Below, piece by piece: positions 10,701-17,136 of a DNA stretch of 24,719 nt. Position numbers and translations under genes: made by a program. The notes beneath the pieces were generated by a model. The model had not been told where the DNA came from. It did not search any database and worked only from the letters and a program-made list of their open reading frames with translations. The first letter of the stretch is position 1. Each line of letters begins with the position of its first letter. Source of the DNA: a virus; the IMG/VR virus record IMGVR_UViG_3300024520_000476, positions 1 to 24,719 of that record; one strand, 5' to 3'.

Positions 10701-11907
10701 TCGCCAGTTCCAGAACGCTTATTGGAACTATCAGTATGATCGTGCGGTGGAGTTGGGTCTAAAGAATCGGGCAGCCAGTCTGGAGAACTCCCTCAAGAAG
10801 CGGCTCATCTTCAAGAAGGCAACGCCTGATGACGTTGGCATCATCAGGCAGATGGATGAGGCAGGTATTCTGGGCGGAGCGCAGGGCCAGATCGGTACAG
10901 AACAGGTTATGGCAGGAGGTCCGGGGGGCAACACGAAGTTGAAGCGTGCCCTACAGGCAATAAATCCGTTGAGTAGCCGCAATGCTCCATTGCGTCTGTC
11001 GAAGAACACGGGCATGGGAGTAGAAACCTATGTACGCGGTGTCATGGGGTTCGATTCGCTGAAGGCTGGGAACAATGTTGATGTGGCCTTTGACCGCATT
11101 ATGAAGTTCCACTTCGACTATTCGGATCTGTCTCACTTTGAGGCTGGAGTTGTCAAACGGTTGGTGCCGTTCTACACATGGACACGTAAGAACCTTCCGT
11201 TGATGGTTGAACAGATCGGCTCCAACCCGGCTGTCTTCAACCAGTACAACATTGTCAAGAAGAACATCGAAGGCGATGACCCGATCACGGATATGGTGCC
11301 GCCGTGGATGATCCGACAGGGTGGCATCCAGTTGCCGTTCAAGTACAAGGGTGAGAACATGTGGATCCTGCCGGATCTGCCGTTCAAATCGCCATTGGAA
11401 ATGCTTGATCCGATGCTTTCTTTGGATAGTGCCTCTCCGACTGAACGAATAACGGCTGCTCTTAGCACGATGTCAACTCAGTTGACGCCGCTCGTGAAGG
11501 GTCCGATGGAATGGTCCTTCCAACGCAACATGTGGAAGGGTTACAACTTTACGGGCAGGTACGTGCGGGTACCGACGATTTACACGAAGATTCCGGGCAT
11601 GATGCCAGCGTTGAGTGTGGCGCAAATAGCGGAAAAAAATGTGGCCGGTGATTGGTACATGCAAGACAGAGATATGCACACATTGGGAATGATGGTGCCC
11701 GTGTTGTCTGATATACGTCGGTTGATACCCACGGAAGAGCGATACCAGCAGCGCGCTCTATCTACGTGGATCTCTTGGTGGGCGGGTCTTGGCCTGCGGA
11801 CCAACACCCTTGATGAGCAGGAACGCACATATCAGTCCTACGTGCAACAGATGGAAGATGATCGGGCCAAGGACTACAAACGCAAGGCTGCTGGACTGAA
11901 GCCTTAG
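1795..11907 (+). CDS. Giant 3370-residue virion/ejection-type polyprotein
   Basis: This single ORF of 3370 residues has no internal stop. Its size and position, between a coiled-coil structural gene and the endolysin, fit the giant internal or ejected proteins of short-tailed and other phages. Near the C-terminus it carries stretches I associate with such proteins: KPGFHMRNYFSAVFMNHLAG (about 2944-2963) and a segment with FDYSDLSHFE and PFYTWTRKNLP (about 3106-3136). Other visible modules are a hydrophobic N-terminal segment (about 125-150) and coiled coils (about 1040-1165 and 2675-2805). A kinase-like region spans about 1478-1760, with a Gly-rich stretch, K1515 in FYVKQY, E1614, LLANWT and D1744 in RVDNGG. 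A degenerate Nudix-like region spans about 2045-2165. There is no signal peptide. The start ATG at 1795 lacks a clear ribosome site. I infer a virion protein with several enzyme-derived modules; its exact role is unknown. Confidence 0.8.
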   Translation: MVANRGTIPLAELRSERRKKLTASRSEIVNAVKPAKTIEHKGRVTRTATKSTLLDSLGLGDYTSASDFNPYSGSYGSSGIYTGQGTSEYTQDLMGMTRPKPDYPAWMDLWNATPGPVKWGLKTAGGPFLNALEALAIPLSAVAASMENIYLVGYNQLDPEGMRNNPTALAAYNDLWEMANDPNLLKAIGKFSYDTLWDRRKSGSHDFMYGQGDIFNTFNIWQGERGTDQEWEWWANRGAALLGDLRMDPLMLGKTFGTLSKSIARNMQTGDSAIKLGRTYTAQKLDDVLRPLFKRELGAGGGVAKAAPKVARQSTLAQKQTALRVAERGAKAALNPKTRENYQKLADRLRREIAGGPAGPPAGHTLQVAEERVVGEGAERIYQFWDEMGTPFTVTWRGAEVLDKFGQMRPTKAADLEIAVHRVARQAQPHVPNARPTHPSQTTRGGIGNDTVIDGDLFSAAGRRAAALVMEAELGATRRVAERLAPKAVDDAAAMTSVWQEAVMNRMSDKQFVLQVARDLSKGTSQIVVREGDRTFINFGAKFGQHRKVAETVGNKILKVEIPKNVADDIGRLADYLMISSREGPLKLTNEGYKFAAKAMHEVGMDPFFNLGPRTLLNGVKVPAETGFRTAGTTFRAGRVGKEALDGAATLAPVTASEAAHAGFRIGLAVPFTGSMGRKLLVNPVRKRLLGMMALPDAVPMLAWSASNKYLGRPLVAANNFMRKAFVGRGNRYSKMGGKTGEFRKTIRKSKDPWEVIDAKAAILAVGRGSQMTRSAEQLLHRMFQDVKDAIQTHPRLARDHPDGGAVLQRAVWGNEDAVQIVREAAGDELFDQFISLLPRMADELEIKAGRKFIGRANNYGPRKISKEAREHMSKRRPGSVRKRHQRKPYDAGPHELERKYVDQDEFAALVQKYIREGMEPEAAIEQVAKIKSDEIFGQKLFKVNTIMDDGMKAPSVEEQIAKIMDDMDIGYSLFVEDWYEVMPSYVTGMAKRAGEVFTEHLLVDKHGLFMDRMSTMAQVPSTHVQGRWTMVMRAQLNLKHQAAAVSETLSKIAKAGKSEMKQLEMQLVRRNAVLDLAEETYEKAAKTFDVEALAVQRAEAHAMIVRNEVEALQTRIGEITNGLKRGDVGNAVLLEQERVKLAERIATLQADPSVPKYYLESLRASTIGQLEMEHRIHDVFRNIETFEAFEKIFKRWDPALPLTKTNLYDFMVKNQDQAGLVGNLDIIPDVKQFILRLGKEGVKNEYDNKKVLEMLKGSNKMLDDLDSTPLGSWLGVETSPAQQADTLSGLRLQQYSQVYKSIKQHTQKSTKILQEWVTFHPAVWKGKIPTPANVEEARVALVKFTDDALKQGQTFGDAMAQIGAESTLRQHLHTYYGVHNDLNMMNMTNFGTIDNIVDQMETAIRLRYHDIEKALAEFRPVTFQIRVGPGEHGVRTLGIEEYAKYQRLKEAALQSRYSAQVPLPPAQYTIDDILAGGSQMARNGSGQGGVVGGTHPGGKYLVNTPTGPKEFYVKQYGADRETLAALQRESDDVAEFINTGLFHEAGDLPEGTDYRAHFGPMLERYKAGDGPQAFVHDHLISDEVRDQAMSHLDMLDAQIGKQAVFGKLRAEGEVLANALYREVGGDVATAPISYASYSKNTASWWVVSEWMDGLMPVGRAAGVGSQAEALTARMHMAGGGLPRVITAQQATALGPDAASNIRPIFDMLGDNYLTDVLLANWTVLGDDVEKIALNQSGRLVRVDNGGVFRFQNQGGVKPDTWDYRVVDELYGFLDPEKATSGYGVMAESWENALGGREGAVAALQSQFVQLDDVRKSYGGWQGFVRKHLPDIQSSGEKEYASFLEHRYEVIANKLGEKYNTGIELAAEALSLRGVPTPEIEKALNRFGPTQAASKKSGFRPWLSPDGSSQALNTFDLGQARGALVGKHAESGIPKTTLGDRLKVWKANVLDNAQSWIDGAWGQAANWRKRLPAELENRATVSDLLSHDLAGSMYEGNPVHGHLKMSAHHPYRGTEDVWKGHLFTDDLSGELVEAWTPTVKGEIEPSYGVIIVDGNGDFVLRMPSASEAGATHPEGTWNFSRSTAKTWTENGVLKGETPAQAAIRSAKEQMDLDVWLMDAMPGVSLKDAKGTVQPVRAGEGGAMYHVEDQDVFFYIAQIADPAPGTVSTVADTFSVATPATSDPETWRQVMTMFHHSHGTQMIDPAGVNVGGASPMWPDAWGLNMSPGAIRNRLVRDANHTYAFDVNVGMLGERVRTYGIPTHLNARSVAAARSQNIHAGQSTLDEGLAAFATDMVGPNKNKPYYRVDSHNLVADGDMTVDMFGRIHDYDSQMYEDLRIYFKKFYRTTHEPGVDPMWGINKDLARGVNNISVKMDLLDDLGRYNIPALDAMDYQTKALFVAHLENSGRMYSPAEWPVTGVLKIGDDVDAMEGVVVDFLARIDEGLNPIDAWAFKSELLSKPGLFPSDLQRARQQLAMSAGGEWPTGQAGIMPGVGKQPVLGRGEVLIPESPAAAAERVSSIPEGRGWKSLRKEGPESLGGSMRYERFIETYRRSMMMDGYTTAAWLNPEQFRLGKTVISDPQIGAFNAILIDPMAAGVTPRIVSYFDDVIGKGRAGVEDSGILNVDQFLIDYARRSDEQLLGSSFGKSQISPDDPIETLYERRVRAAFDLDGEGGAMQQLKAATASLEEAQKVMNEARLVKAAAKSETRAAKATKFRKGEPSKAAITKRALQILNADNLKTSPRVPDLKTDSLRNAFAGTDRQLRAQARADLLQQPTGAEGVSKIKELETLISQAQRKVTAAETANTILHRLGTVDKFGRSIPLEDLSTEIRNLKVSVGALMDSDAQQINLALKELDRGAEAAKWLRQVGEYGDDEIWFPLKRGFMKDKYLDFSFEAGFKPFGYSSQGPAEMVDAMTTISKYRGGRFWGYYDKVHNLVKGYLIMKPGFHMRNYFSAVFMNHLAGVEVQSYRQFQNAYWNYQYDRAVELGLKNRAASLENSLKKRLIFKKATPDDVGIIRQMDEAGILGGAQGQIGTEQVMAGGPGGNTKLKRALQAINPLSSRNAPLRLSKNTGMGVETYVRGVMGFDSLKAGNNVDVAFDRIMKFHFDYSDLSHFEAGVVKRLVPFYTWTRKNLPLMVEQIGSNPAVFNQYNIVKKNIEGDDPITDMVPPWMIRQGGIQLPFKYKGENMWILPDLPFKSPLEMLDPMLSLDSASPTERITAALSTMSTQLTPLVKGPMEWSFQRNMWKGYNFTGRYVRVPTIYTKIPGMMPALSVAQIAEKNVAGDWYMQDRDMHTLGMMVPVLSDIRRLIPTEERYQQRALSTWISWWAGLGLRTNTLDEQERTYQSYVQQMEDDRAKDYKRKAAGLKP

Positions 11908-11927
11908 GGACAGAGTACCCTTAGGGT

Positions 11928-12683
11928 ATGCAGTACGTTCCTCGCTCCGAATGGGGTGCGATAGACACAGGGAAGCGCCTGAAGGACTTCTGGCGTCCGG
12001 TGCAGGGGATTGTCGTCCATCACACCACGGGGCCGTCACACGGCCCGTGGGACCGTGTGAGAGGACATGACAGGTACCATGTGCATACCAAGGGATGGGA
12101 TTCCATCGCGTACAACTGGCTTGTGTCGGGTGAAACGGGCGAAATCTTTGAAGGGCGCGGGTGGAAGCGTGGTGCCGCCACTCGCGGTTGGAACTCTAAG
12201 ACAATCTCCGTTGCATACATCGGAGATTCCGATGATGGGCTAACGGAACGCGGTAAAGATAGTATCTTGACCGCCGTCGGGGCAGCACGCGGGCGTTATG
12301 GTGACCACTTGTGGATCAAGTGTCACAAAGACTTTTCGCAAACTACTTGCCCCGGCGAAACTCTGACCGAATGGGTGCATTCTGGCATGACTGCCGAACA
12401 GCCCCATACTAATACGATTATCGACTGGGCAGCGATCCTTCGATACGTTACGGAGGCAGGTTTGACTTACGTAATAGATCAACCTATCAAGCGAGGCTCT
12501 ACAGGAAAGTGGGTTTCGATTACGCAACAGAGACTGAATGACCGCAATAACGCAGGTTTGAAAGTCGATGGTATTTACGGTAAGAAGTCTGTAGCCGCGT
12601 GCAAGCGGTTCCAGAGACAGTTCGCTATGGAAGTCAACGGGATCGTTGACGTAGACACATGGAAGGTATTGTGGGTAGCATGA
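11928..12683 (+). CDS. Endolysin: N-acetylmuramoyl-L-alanine amidase
   Basis: This 251-residue lysin cuts the amide bond between muramic acid and the peptide stem of peptidoglycan at the end of infection. The N-terminal Amidase_2/PGRP fold (about 1-160) shows zinc ligands H31 (in VVHHTTG), H133 and C141 (KCHKDFSQTTCPG). The H-to-C spacing of 8 is the same as in T7 lysozyme. Supporting motifs are YNWLVS, GEIFEGRGW and SVAYIGD. The C-terminal part (about 187-250) is a PG_binding_1 repeat (QQRLNDRN, VDGIYGKKS, FQRQF) that anchors the enzyme to the wall. There is no signal peptide, so release depends on the holin encoded directly downstream with an ATGA overlap. A perfect inverted repeat TACCC-TTA-GGGTA sits right at the start codon. 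Confidence 0.95.
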   Translation: MQYVPRSEWGAIDTGKRLKDFWRPVQGIVVHHTTGPSHGPWDRVRGHDRYHVHTKGWDSIAYNWLVSGETGEIFEGRGWKRGAATRGWNSKTISVAYIGDSDDGLTERGKDSILTAVGAARGRYGDHLWIKCHKDFSQTTCPGETLTEWVHSGMTAEQPHTNTIIDWAAILRYVTEAGLTYVIDQPIKRGSTGKWVSITQQRLNDRNNAGLKVDGIYGKKSVAACKRFQRQFAMEVNGIVDVDTWKVLWVA

Positions 12684-12838
12684 GAAATATGATTGAACGA
12701 GCGGGATGGACTTTCGTACAGGCTTTCTTGGCTGTATTCGTGATCGGGGATCAGGGCACTCTAAAGGTGGCTCTGATCGGCGCTGTTGCTGCCGCTCTGT
12801 CGGTGGTAAAGACCTATGCGGTGGAGCGTAAGGGCTGA
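12680..12838 (+). CDS. Holin-like small membrane protein
   Basis: This 52-residue protein is predicted to form the membrane pores that let the endolysin reach the cell wall. It has a short polar N-terminus, hydrophobic stretches (WTFVQAFLAVFVIG, then VALIGAVAAALSVV) separated by a short DQGTLK segment, and a basic tail ending VERKG. The order, with the first helix following an Arg-Ala-Gly-Trp and a second Ala-rich helix ending SVVKTYA, resembles the r1t-type phage holins common in actinobacteriophages. The start overlaps the endolysin stop (ATGA) and its stop overlaps the next start (TGATG), so the three genes form a translationally coupled lysis operon. Confidence 0.85.
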   Translation: MRNMIERAGWTFVQAFLAVFVIGDQGTLKVALIGAVAAALSVVKTYAVERKG

Positions 12839-13152
12839 TGGGTGAGGCCGAAGAGCCTGATGCGTTCGATGAGTTCCAGAGCGAATATGGTTATTTGGCA
12901 ACAGAAATCTACGAGGATTTGAAAAAGACCTCGCACCTGTTGGACATCGCGGATCAGACTCACGCCAAATGGCATGAATCTGATCTGGGTGTTCTGCTGG
13001 TGTTGCCGTACGAACACGTAGTGGCATTTGCGCACGAGAATCTTTCAAACGATTTCGACAATAGCCCATTACATCAGTACGTATTCGCAACAATGAGTAC
13101 ATTGATTATGAACTCATTTGAGGCTATGGAAGATGGTTACCCGGACAAGTAG
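12838..13152 (+). CDS. Acidic protein after holin, unknown
   Basis: This 104-residue acidic protein (MGEAEEPDAFDEFQSEYG...) is the last rightward gene. It appears helical throughout, without membrane segments or cysteines. It is coupled to the holin gene by a TGATG overlap, so it is expressed with the lysis genes, yet nothing in its sequence suggests a spanin or antiholin. Its 3' end overlaps the 3' end of the leftward HTH gene by 16 nt. I do not recognise a family. Confidence 0.75.
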   Translation: MGEAEEPDAFDEFQSEYGYLATEIYEDLKKTSHLLDIADQTHAKWHESDLGVLLVLPYEHVVAFAHENLSNDFDNSPLHQYVFATMSTLIMNSFEAMEDGYPDK

Positions 13153-13490
13153 TCCTGTATTCCGGGATCATTTGCGAGAGCATCTCTGAGTTTAGCCAAT
13201 ACTTTATCACGATAACGTGCGACAGTTGTTTTGGGAATCCCAATACTACGTTCGATTTGGCGCAAACTTAGACGCTCAAATAAGAGCGCATTCAATAGCC
13301 ACGCCTCTTCTGCGCTAAGGATACTTAGCGAATCTAGGACTGTCTCCTGTAACGCCATGCGTTCCTCTTGGGAACGCTTGGGTTCATTCGGTCCTGATTC
13401 CTGAAGGGCAATCAGTTCCGTTTCGGGAAGGCCATCGGAGTTGCTCCACCGTGGCTCTTCCGTGGGGTCAAATGGAAACTCTCTCTTCAT
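13137..13490 (-). CDS. Sigma-70 region 4-like HTH protein
   Basis: This is a 117-residue protein whose C-terminal half (about 57-105) reads like sigma-factor region 4: LSAEEAWLLNALLFERLSLRQIERSIGIPKTTVARYRDKVLAKL. This is a helix-turn-helix with recognition helix around PKTTVARYRDKV. The N-terminal half is acidic and lacks regions 2 and 3, so it is not a complete sigma factor; a phage transcription regulator or RNA-polymerase-binding factor is more likely. It is the last gene of the leftward cluster. Its start lies 23 nt inside the end of the upstream nuclease-fold gene, and its end overlaps the convergent gene. Confidence 0.75.
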   Translation of the reverse strand: MKREFPFDPTEEPRWSNSDGLPETELIALQESGPNEPKRSQEERMALQETVLDSLSILSAEEAWLLNALLFERLSLRQIERSIGIPKTTVARYRDKVLAKLRDALANDPGIQDYLSG

Positions 13491-13989
13491 CCACCCCAGT
13501 ATACGTCATCGGAGGGTTCAAGTAGTCTTCTGCGATGACACGCGTACCTTCGCTGTCATAACCGGAAGGCTCACCCTTCTCCCACGCTTCATCGTGGTCG
13601 ATCCATCCAAGGATCTCCACGGCACGAAACTCTGGCGCTACGGGTCTGACCACAAATAGGGTCAAACCTTTTTCCAGTTGCTTACGACGCACAGCAGCAC
13701 TACTACTCGTACGTACGCGTCTAACTTCGATATTGTGTCCTACGTCCGCCATGCCTTTGAACTCTTCGTGACGATTGCCGGGCCATACATGTCCGCCCCA
13801 ATACTGGTTGACGAGTTTAGCGACAGCCAACTCACCGGCACAAGCGGCGGCTTGTGCCGTGCGGTCATCTTCCATGCGTTTCTTGTCGTAGTAGGCGGCA
13901 TCAGCCTTAGCCCAGTTCTCAATGTAACGACGAGCGCCTACATGCAGCGCCCATTCGTACTCCCACGGATGCAGTTCTACAAGAATCAT
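13468..13989 (-). CDS. Restriction-endonuclease-fold-like protein
   Basis: This 173-residue protein is of uncertain function. A possible PD-(D/E)XK core can be traced: GELAVAKLVN helix with a Glu, then ADVGHNIEVRRVRT (Asp and Glu-Val-Arg where the family has D...ExK), followed by beta strands LTLFVVRP and VEILGWI. Arg in place of Lys makes activity uncertain. I placed the start at ATG 13989, which overlaps the RusA stop as ATGA. The longer frame reaching 14109 would run antiparallel to nothing useful and only re-read RusA codons. Position beside RusA and primase suggests a DNA-processing role. Confidence 0.65.
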   Translation of the reverse strand: MILVELHPWEYEWALHVGARRYIENWAKADAAYYDKKRMEDDRTAQAAACAGELAVAKLVNQYWGGHVWPGNRHEEFKGMADVGHNIEVRRVRTSSSAAVRRKQLEKGLTLFVVRPVAPEFRAVEILGWIDHDEAWEKGEPSGYDSEGTRVIAEDYLNPPMTYTGVDEERVSI

Positions 13990-14414
13990 TCCTTGACTGC
14001 TTTCAGTTGGACAACAAGCCGGTCGTTTGGGATAATACCCGCACGTTGGCACCCATCCAGACAGAGTTTGATGTAGTTGTCCAGATCGCCACGCAACGGG
14101 GTCTGCCATTCTTCCAAGGAGCGTACAGTAACATACGTTGCTTCCTCGCAGAACGTCATCTCCACCGCCACCGGTCCCTCAAAGACCGGCGGGTTATCAT
14201 CAACCGCTTGAGCGTATGATTTCTCTGCTTCAACGGTTTCCTGCGGAGTGTAAACACGACCTTTGCGCGACATGCGGGGACGACCCTTGGGCCGTGGCCT
14301 TCCGGGGACGACGAACGAGAACTCATCTGGTGGCTTTGCGTTCGGCGTCGGTGACGAGTCTGTCGATTTGCCTTTCGCAGTCTTGCCTGCCCGTGAACTT
14401 CGGCCCGTCGTCAT
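13986..14414 (-). CDS. rusA: RusA-type Holliday junction resolvase
   Basis: This 142-residue protein of the RusA family cuts four-way DNA junctions made during phage replication and recombination. The family-typical strand-loop FVVPGRPRPKGRPR is at 34-47. The three acidic catalytic positions are visible as D110 and D112 (GDLDNYIKLCLDG) and D131 (NDRLV), with the same 110-to-131 spacing as D70 to D91 in E. coli RusA. The first 31 residues are a Ser/Thr/Lys-rich extension encoded inside the 3' end of the primase gene in another frame (92-nt overlap). The start is supported by GGGAG six bases upstream of the ATG and by the absence of another start before the core domain. Confidence 0.92.
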   Translation of the reverse strand: MTTGRSSRAGKTAKGKSTDSSPTPNAKPPDEFSFVVPGRPRPKGRPRMSRKGRVYTPQETVEAEKSYAQAVDDNPPVFEGPVAVEMTFCEEATYVTVRSLEEWQTPLRGDLDNYIKLCLDGCQRAGIIPNDRLVVQLKAVKE

Positions 14415-15354
14415 ACCAACTCCCTAGTCGTGAGTCTAAGTCTTTAGTCCACGATAGAACATCGATACGAGTATAGCCGGTTTCAAACATTGCACGGGCG
14501 AATCGGTTTAGGAAACCATGACGACCCTTGCCTGCACCGTGCCCGCCCTTGTAGTACGGGACGGGACCGTTGTTGAACATCTCCGACGGCAGTCCACGCA
14601 AGCGTGTGCCGTCTACGGTCATCAACGGTTCCTTGCTGTAGTCCCGTTTCGGGGGAAGGTCCACCACCACCGGTACAGGATCCTTGTACAAGGCTGCTGC
14701 ACGCTCCAAGGTTGCTGTAGGCGTTTTGTCTGCTTCTGCAAAGTTGAGGAACTCATCCACGGACGGAATCATTCCGCAGTCATCAACTATTTCTTGCCTG
14801 TCTTTGGGTCGCTTTCCACCGTATGGCAAGCGCATATAGTTGCCGGGAGGCCCAGCCAGAGAATCCTGCTTTGGGTACACCGCATCGTATTTGGCTTCTG
14901 CCAGATCCAAGGCAGCGTGCATGGCACGACGGATTACTGAAGCACGAACCCATTCCTCGCAGAAGATCCACAGGTGATAGCCCTTACTTCGTGACCTTTC
15001 AGGCCACGCTTTGATGTCCATTGCTTGCAGGATCATCTGAGTGTTGCGGGCAATGACGAGGGAATCGTCACCTTCGTCTATGTCGATAGACCCCCACCTG
15101 CACATCCACAAGTCGGGATCCATCTCCACGTAATAACGGTTATTCTCAGAGCCTTCCGTCCACGAGTCAGGGCCACCGCGTGTGAACAAGGGGTCATAGA
15201 CCATCGGGTAAATCCCGATCATCTCTTCACCTGACAGGTGCTTCTCCCACATGCTGTCAACGTCCGCCCATCGGCAGCCGCCTTCGTCGGTGCCATAGGC
15301 AAGAGAAAACCCTAGGAACAGATTGCGAAACGAAATGAGCGTGTTGTCATTCAT
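14323..15354 (-). CDS. Archaeo-eukaryotic-type primase (AEP/PrimPol-like)
   Basis: This 343-residue protein carries the signature of the AEP primase superfamily, which makes primers (and sometimes extends DNA) for replication. A metal-binding DxD is at D91/D93 (WGSIDIDEGDD) and an sxGxH nucleotide-binding motif is at S123-G125-H127 (RSKGYHLWIF). A strand follows with YMRLPYGGKRP. The C-terminal 150 residues are probably a helical accessory domain. I chose ATG 15354 over the in-frame TTG one codon upstream. The start overlaps the helicase stop by 8 nt, so primase and helicase are likely co-translated and work together at the fork. No replicative polymerase lies in the window, so whether this enzyme also polymerises DNA is open. 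Confidence 0.87.
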   Translation of the reverse strand: MNDNTLISFRNLFLGFSLAYGTDEGGCRWADVDSMWEKHLSGEEMIGIYPMVYDPLFTRGGPDSWTEGSENNRYYVEMDPDLWMCRWGSIDIDEGDDSLVIARNTQMILQAMDIKAWPERSRSKGYHLWIFCEEWVRASVIRRAMHAALDLAEAKYDAVYPKQDSLAGPPGNYMRLPYGGKRPKDRQEIVDDCGMIPSVDEFLNFAEADKTPTATLERAAALYKDPVPVVVDLPPKRDYSKEPLMTVDGTRLRGLPSEMFNNGPVPYYKGGHGAGKGRHGFLNRFARAMFETGYTRIDVLSWTKDLDSRLGSWYDDGPKFTGRQDCERQIDRLVTDAERKATR

Positions 15355-16348
15355 CAAGATTCATCTGTTCCCAGACGATGCCGGGTTCCAGCAAACGTCC
15401 GCTCTTGTCGATGGTTAGATTTACCTCCGCTTTCTCACCATCACCTGATTTGTTCTTCCACATGCCTGCACTTATTTCGTCTTCATAGTGCTTGCGCTCG
15501 TCTTCATCCATGCTGGTGTCATCCCACCTACGCCACGTTTCGATCAGGAAGTGGCTTTCGCTGGTAGAAGCATACCGTCCGGCTTCAATCCCACCGGCAC
15601 GGCCACGGTTCCCTGAACCCCGGCCTGACTGATGCAGGATTACACCTATGACACGCCAGTCGGACACCAACTGCTTGAATGATTCGATCTTGGCTTGCAC
15701 GCTGGCTGCATCGCCAGCGCCCCCGCCCCGGATCAACTCCAAGTAGTCGTAGACCAGAACCTCAGGTCGTTGCCCTTCCCACAGTTCCACGGAAGCAATC
15801 CGCATTGCTTTGTCGATGTCATCGACGGACATGCCGGTGGATTCAAAGTGCAAGTTCGTTTCGTCACGCATGATTTGTTCCACACGTTCCCAAGCCCGTG
15901 GGTCTTCACGGATGAGTCGTCCGATCCAATCCTTCTGGTCGATTTCCATGCGGATGGCTGCGTACCGACCCCAGAACATCGTTTCGGTTTCATCCGGGCT
16001 AACCCACAAGGTCCGATGGTTACGGTTGCGGGCAATCATGTTCAACGCCAGCAAGGTCTTGCCTGTATGCGATCTACCGATGATCGTCACAAGTTGTCCA
16101 GCGCGAGCGCCGCCCAACGTGGCTTCATCGAAGACTCGCACTCCAAATGACCATTCGCTACCTGAGCGCAGGTCGTGGCGCATACGCCGGACCTGTTCCT
16201 TCTTAGGTGTGAACAGTCTTTGCAGGTCCGCTGGTGAGATTCCCTCTATTTGTGCTGGAGGCTCCGAGGGGGGAGGGGCCGGAGCAGGAATGGATCCCGC
16301 TCCGGCCACGCGCCTTAGTGCTTCCTCCAGACTGAGTTCCTCAGGCAC
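15347..16348 (-). CDS. RecA-fold replicative helicase (DnaB-like)
   Basis: This 333-residue ATPase is the probable phage replicative helicase. Residues 1-60 are a Pro-rich, charged N-terminal part. The core shows Walker A GRSHTGKT (91-98) and Walker B VLVYDYLELI with D201. A later strand VIGVILHQSGRGSGNRG (about 233-249) resembles the sensor/DNA-binding loop of DnaB C-terminal domains. It lacks the usual DnaB N-terminal helical domain, so it is shorter than a bacterial DnaB (about 450-470 residues). The start is GTG at 16348, overlapping the upstream stop by 8 nt, and the 3' end overlaps the primase start. A RadA-like recombination ATPase is the main alternative. Confidence 0.85.
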   Translation of the reverse strand: MPEELSLEEALRRVAGAGSIPAPAPPPSEPPAQIEGISPADLQRLFTPKKEQVRRMRHDLRSGSEWSFGVRVFDEATLGGARAGQLVTIIGRSHTGKTLLALNMIARNRNHRTLWVSPDETETMFWGRYAAIRMEIDQKDWIGRLIREDPRAWERVEQIMRDETNLHFESTGMSVDDIDKAMRIASVELWEGQRPEVLVYDYLELIRGGGAGDAASVQAKIESFKQLVSDWRVIGVILHQSGRGSGNRGRAGGIEAGRYASTSESHFLIETWRRWDDTSMDEDERKHYEDEISAGMWKNKSGDGEKAEVNLTIDKSGRLLEPGIVWEQMNLDE

Positions 16349-17135
16349 TTACCTGACTCAACCAGTTGTGAGGATCTATCGGGTCGGGTCGGTCGCCCCA
16401 TCCGAAGCCAGCCTTGAGTTTCACCAACGCAGCAAAGTACCCACTCTTGTTGGCAAGAGGATGGTTACCATCTCCTGCCCCTAGGAAGGGAATCCCGTCA
16501 TTGCCTATGGATGTGGCCTTCTTGACTTTGAAGTCTCCAAGCCCACACTTGCCATTCTTTGTAACCGGGATTGCTTGCCCCTGTAGGGATTCAGCCCAAT
16601 AGTTGTCTGGGAAGTTTCGCTTACCGTCAGCAAACAACTTGCGGATGGCCTGATTACACAGGAACATCGACTGCTGACTGGCGAACTGCACTCCAGCAGC
16701 ACGTTCGGCATTCCAGATAGCCAATATCTGTACGTACTCTTCATCGTCTACGTACTTTGAAGTCATCCCATCCGTACGGCCAGCGAAGCCACCCGGCGTT
16801 GTTGCTGCCGTTGTCGCTCCGGGGAACGCATCCTGAACGGTGGCAACCGCAGCGGTCATTTCAGGAACCGCACTAGCGGTCACATCCTGACCGGGGGCTA
16901 CCACTATAGGAGCGCCTTGACCCTCTGAGGGATTCAAGATGCTAACGCCTACAAGGCTGTCCTTCAGGTGGGGTAGTTCTTTGGCGAGAGCGCGTGCGTT
17001 CTCTATTGCCATCGTGACTGCTACACCGTCAGGTTCGTTGCCAATCTCTGCGACAGCGAGTTCAACCGCTGCTTTGAGAATGACCTGTGCTTCTATACTT
17101 GCCCGCTCATGCGGACTCATTGGCGTCCAAGCCAT
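16341..17135 (-). CDS. Replication-cluster protein, unknown
   Basis: This 264-residue protein is not recognised. An N-terminal helical region (about 1-60) is followed by a low-complexity Ala/Thr/Pro/Gly linker (about 70-120). A C-terminal domain (about 125-264) has one Cys in a NQAIRKLF segment and aromatic strands ending DPHNWLSQVSA. Because it sits between the helicase and the Fe-S nuclease and overlaps the helicase start, a role in replication (for example single-strand binding or helicase loading) is possible but unproven. The start is supported by AGGAGG eight bases upstream, which itself lies in the last codons of the nuclease gene. Confidence 0.8.
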   Translation of the reverse strand: MAWTPMSPHERASIEAQVILKAAVELAVAEIGNEPDGVAVTMAIENARALAKELPHLKDSLVGVSILNPSEGQGAPIVVAPGQDVTASAVPEMTAAVATVQDAFPGATTAATTPGGFAGRTDGMTSKYVDDEEYVQILAIWNAERAAGVQFASQQSMFLCNQAIRKLFADGKRNFPDNYWAESLQGQAIPVTKNGKCGLGDFKVKKATSIGNDGIPFLGAGDGNHPLANKSGYFAALVKLKAGFGWGDRPDPIDPHNWLSQVSA

Positions 17136-17136
17136 A

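Noticed and set aside
1795-11907. N4-type virion RNA polymerase
   Set aside because: The length is similar to the N4 protein, but I could not find the T7-like polymerase motifs, and the visible modules are kinase-like and Nudix-like.
12761-13102. Minus-strand frame across the holin region
   Set aside because: It lies opposite three coupled plus-strand genes with clear overlaps and has no ribosome site or family likeness.
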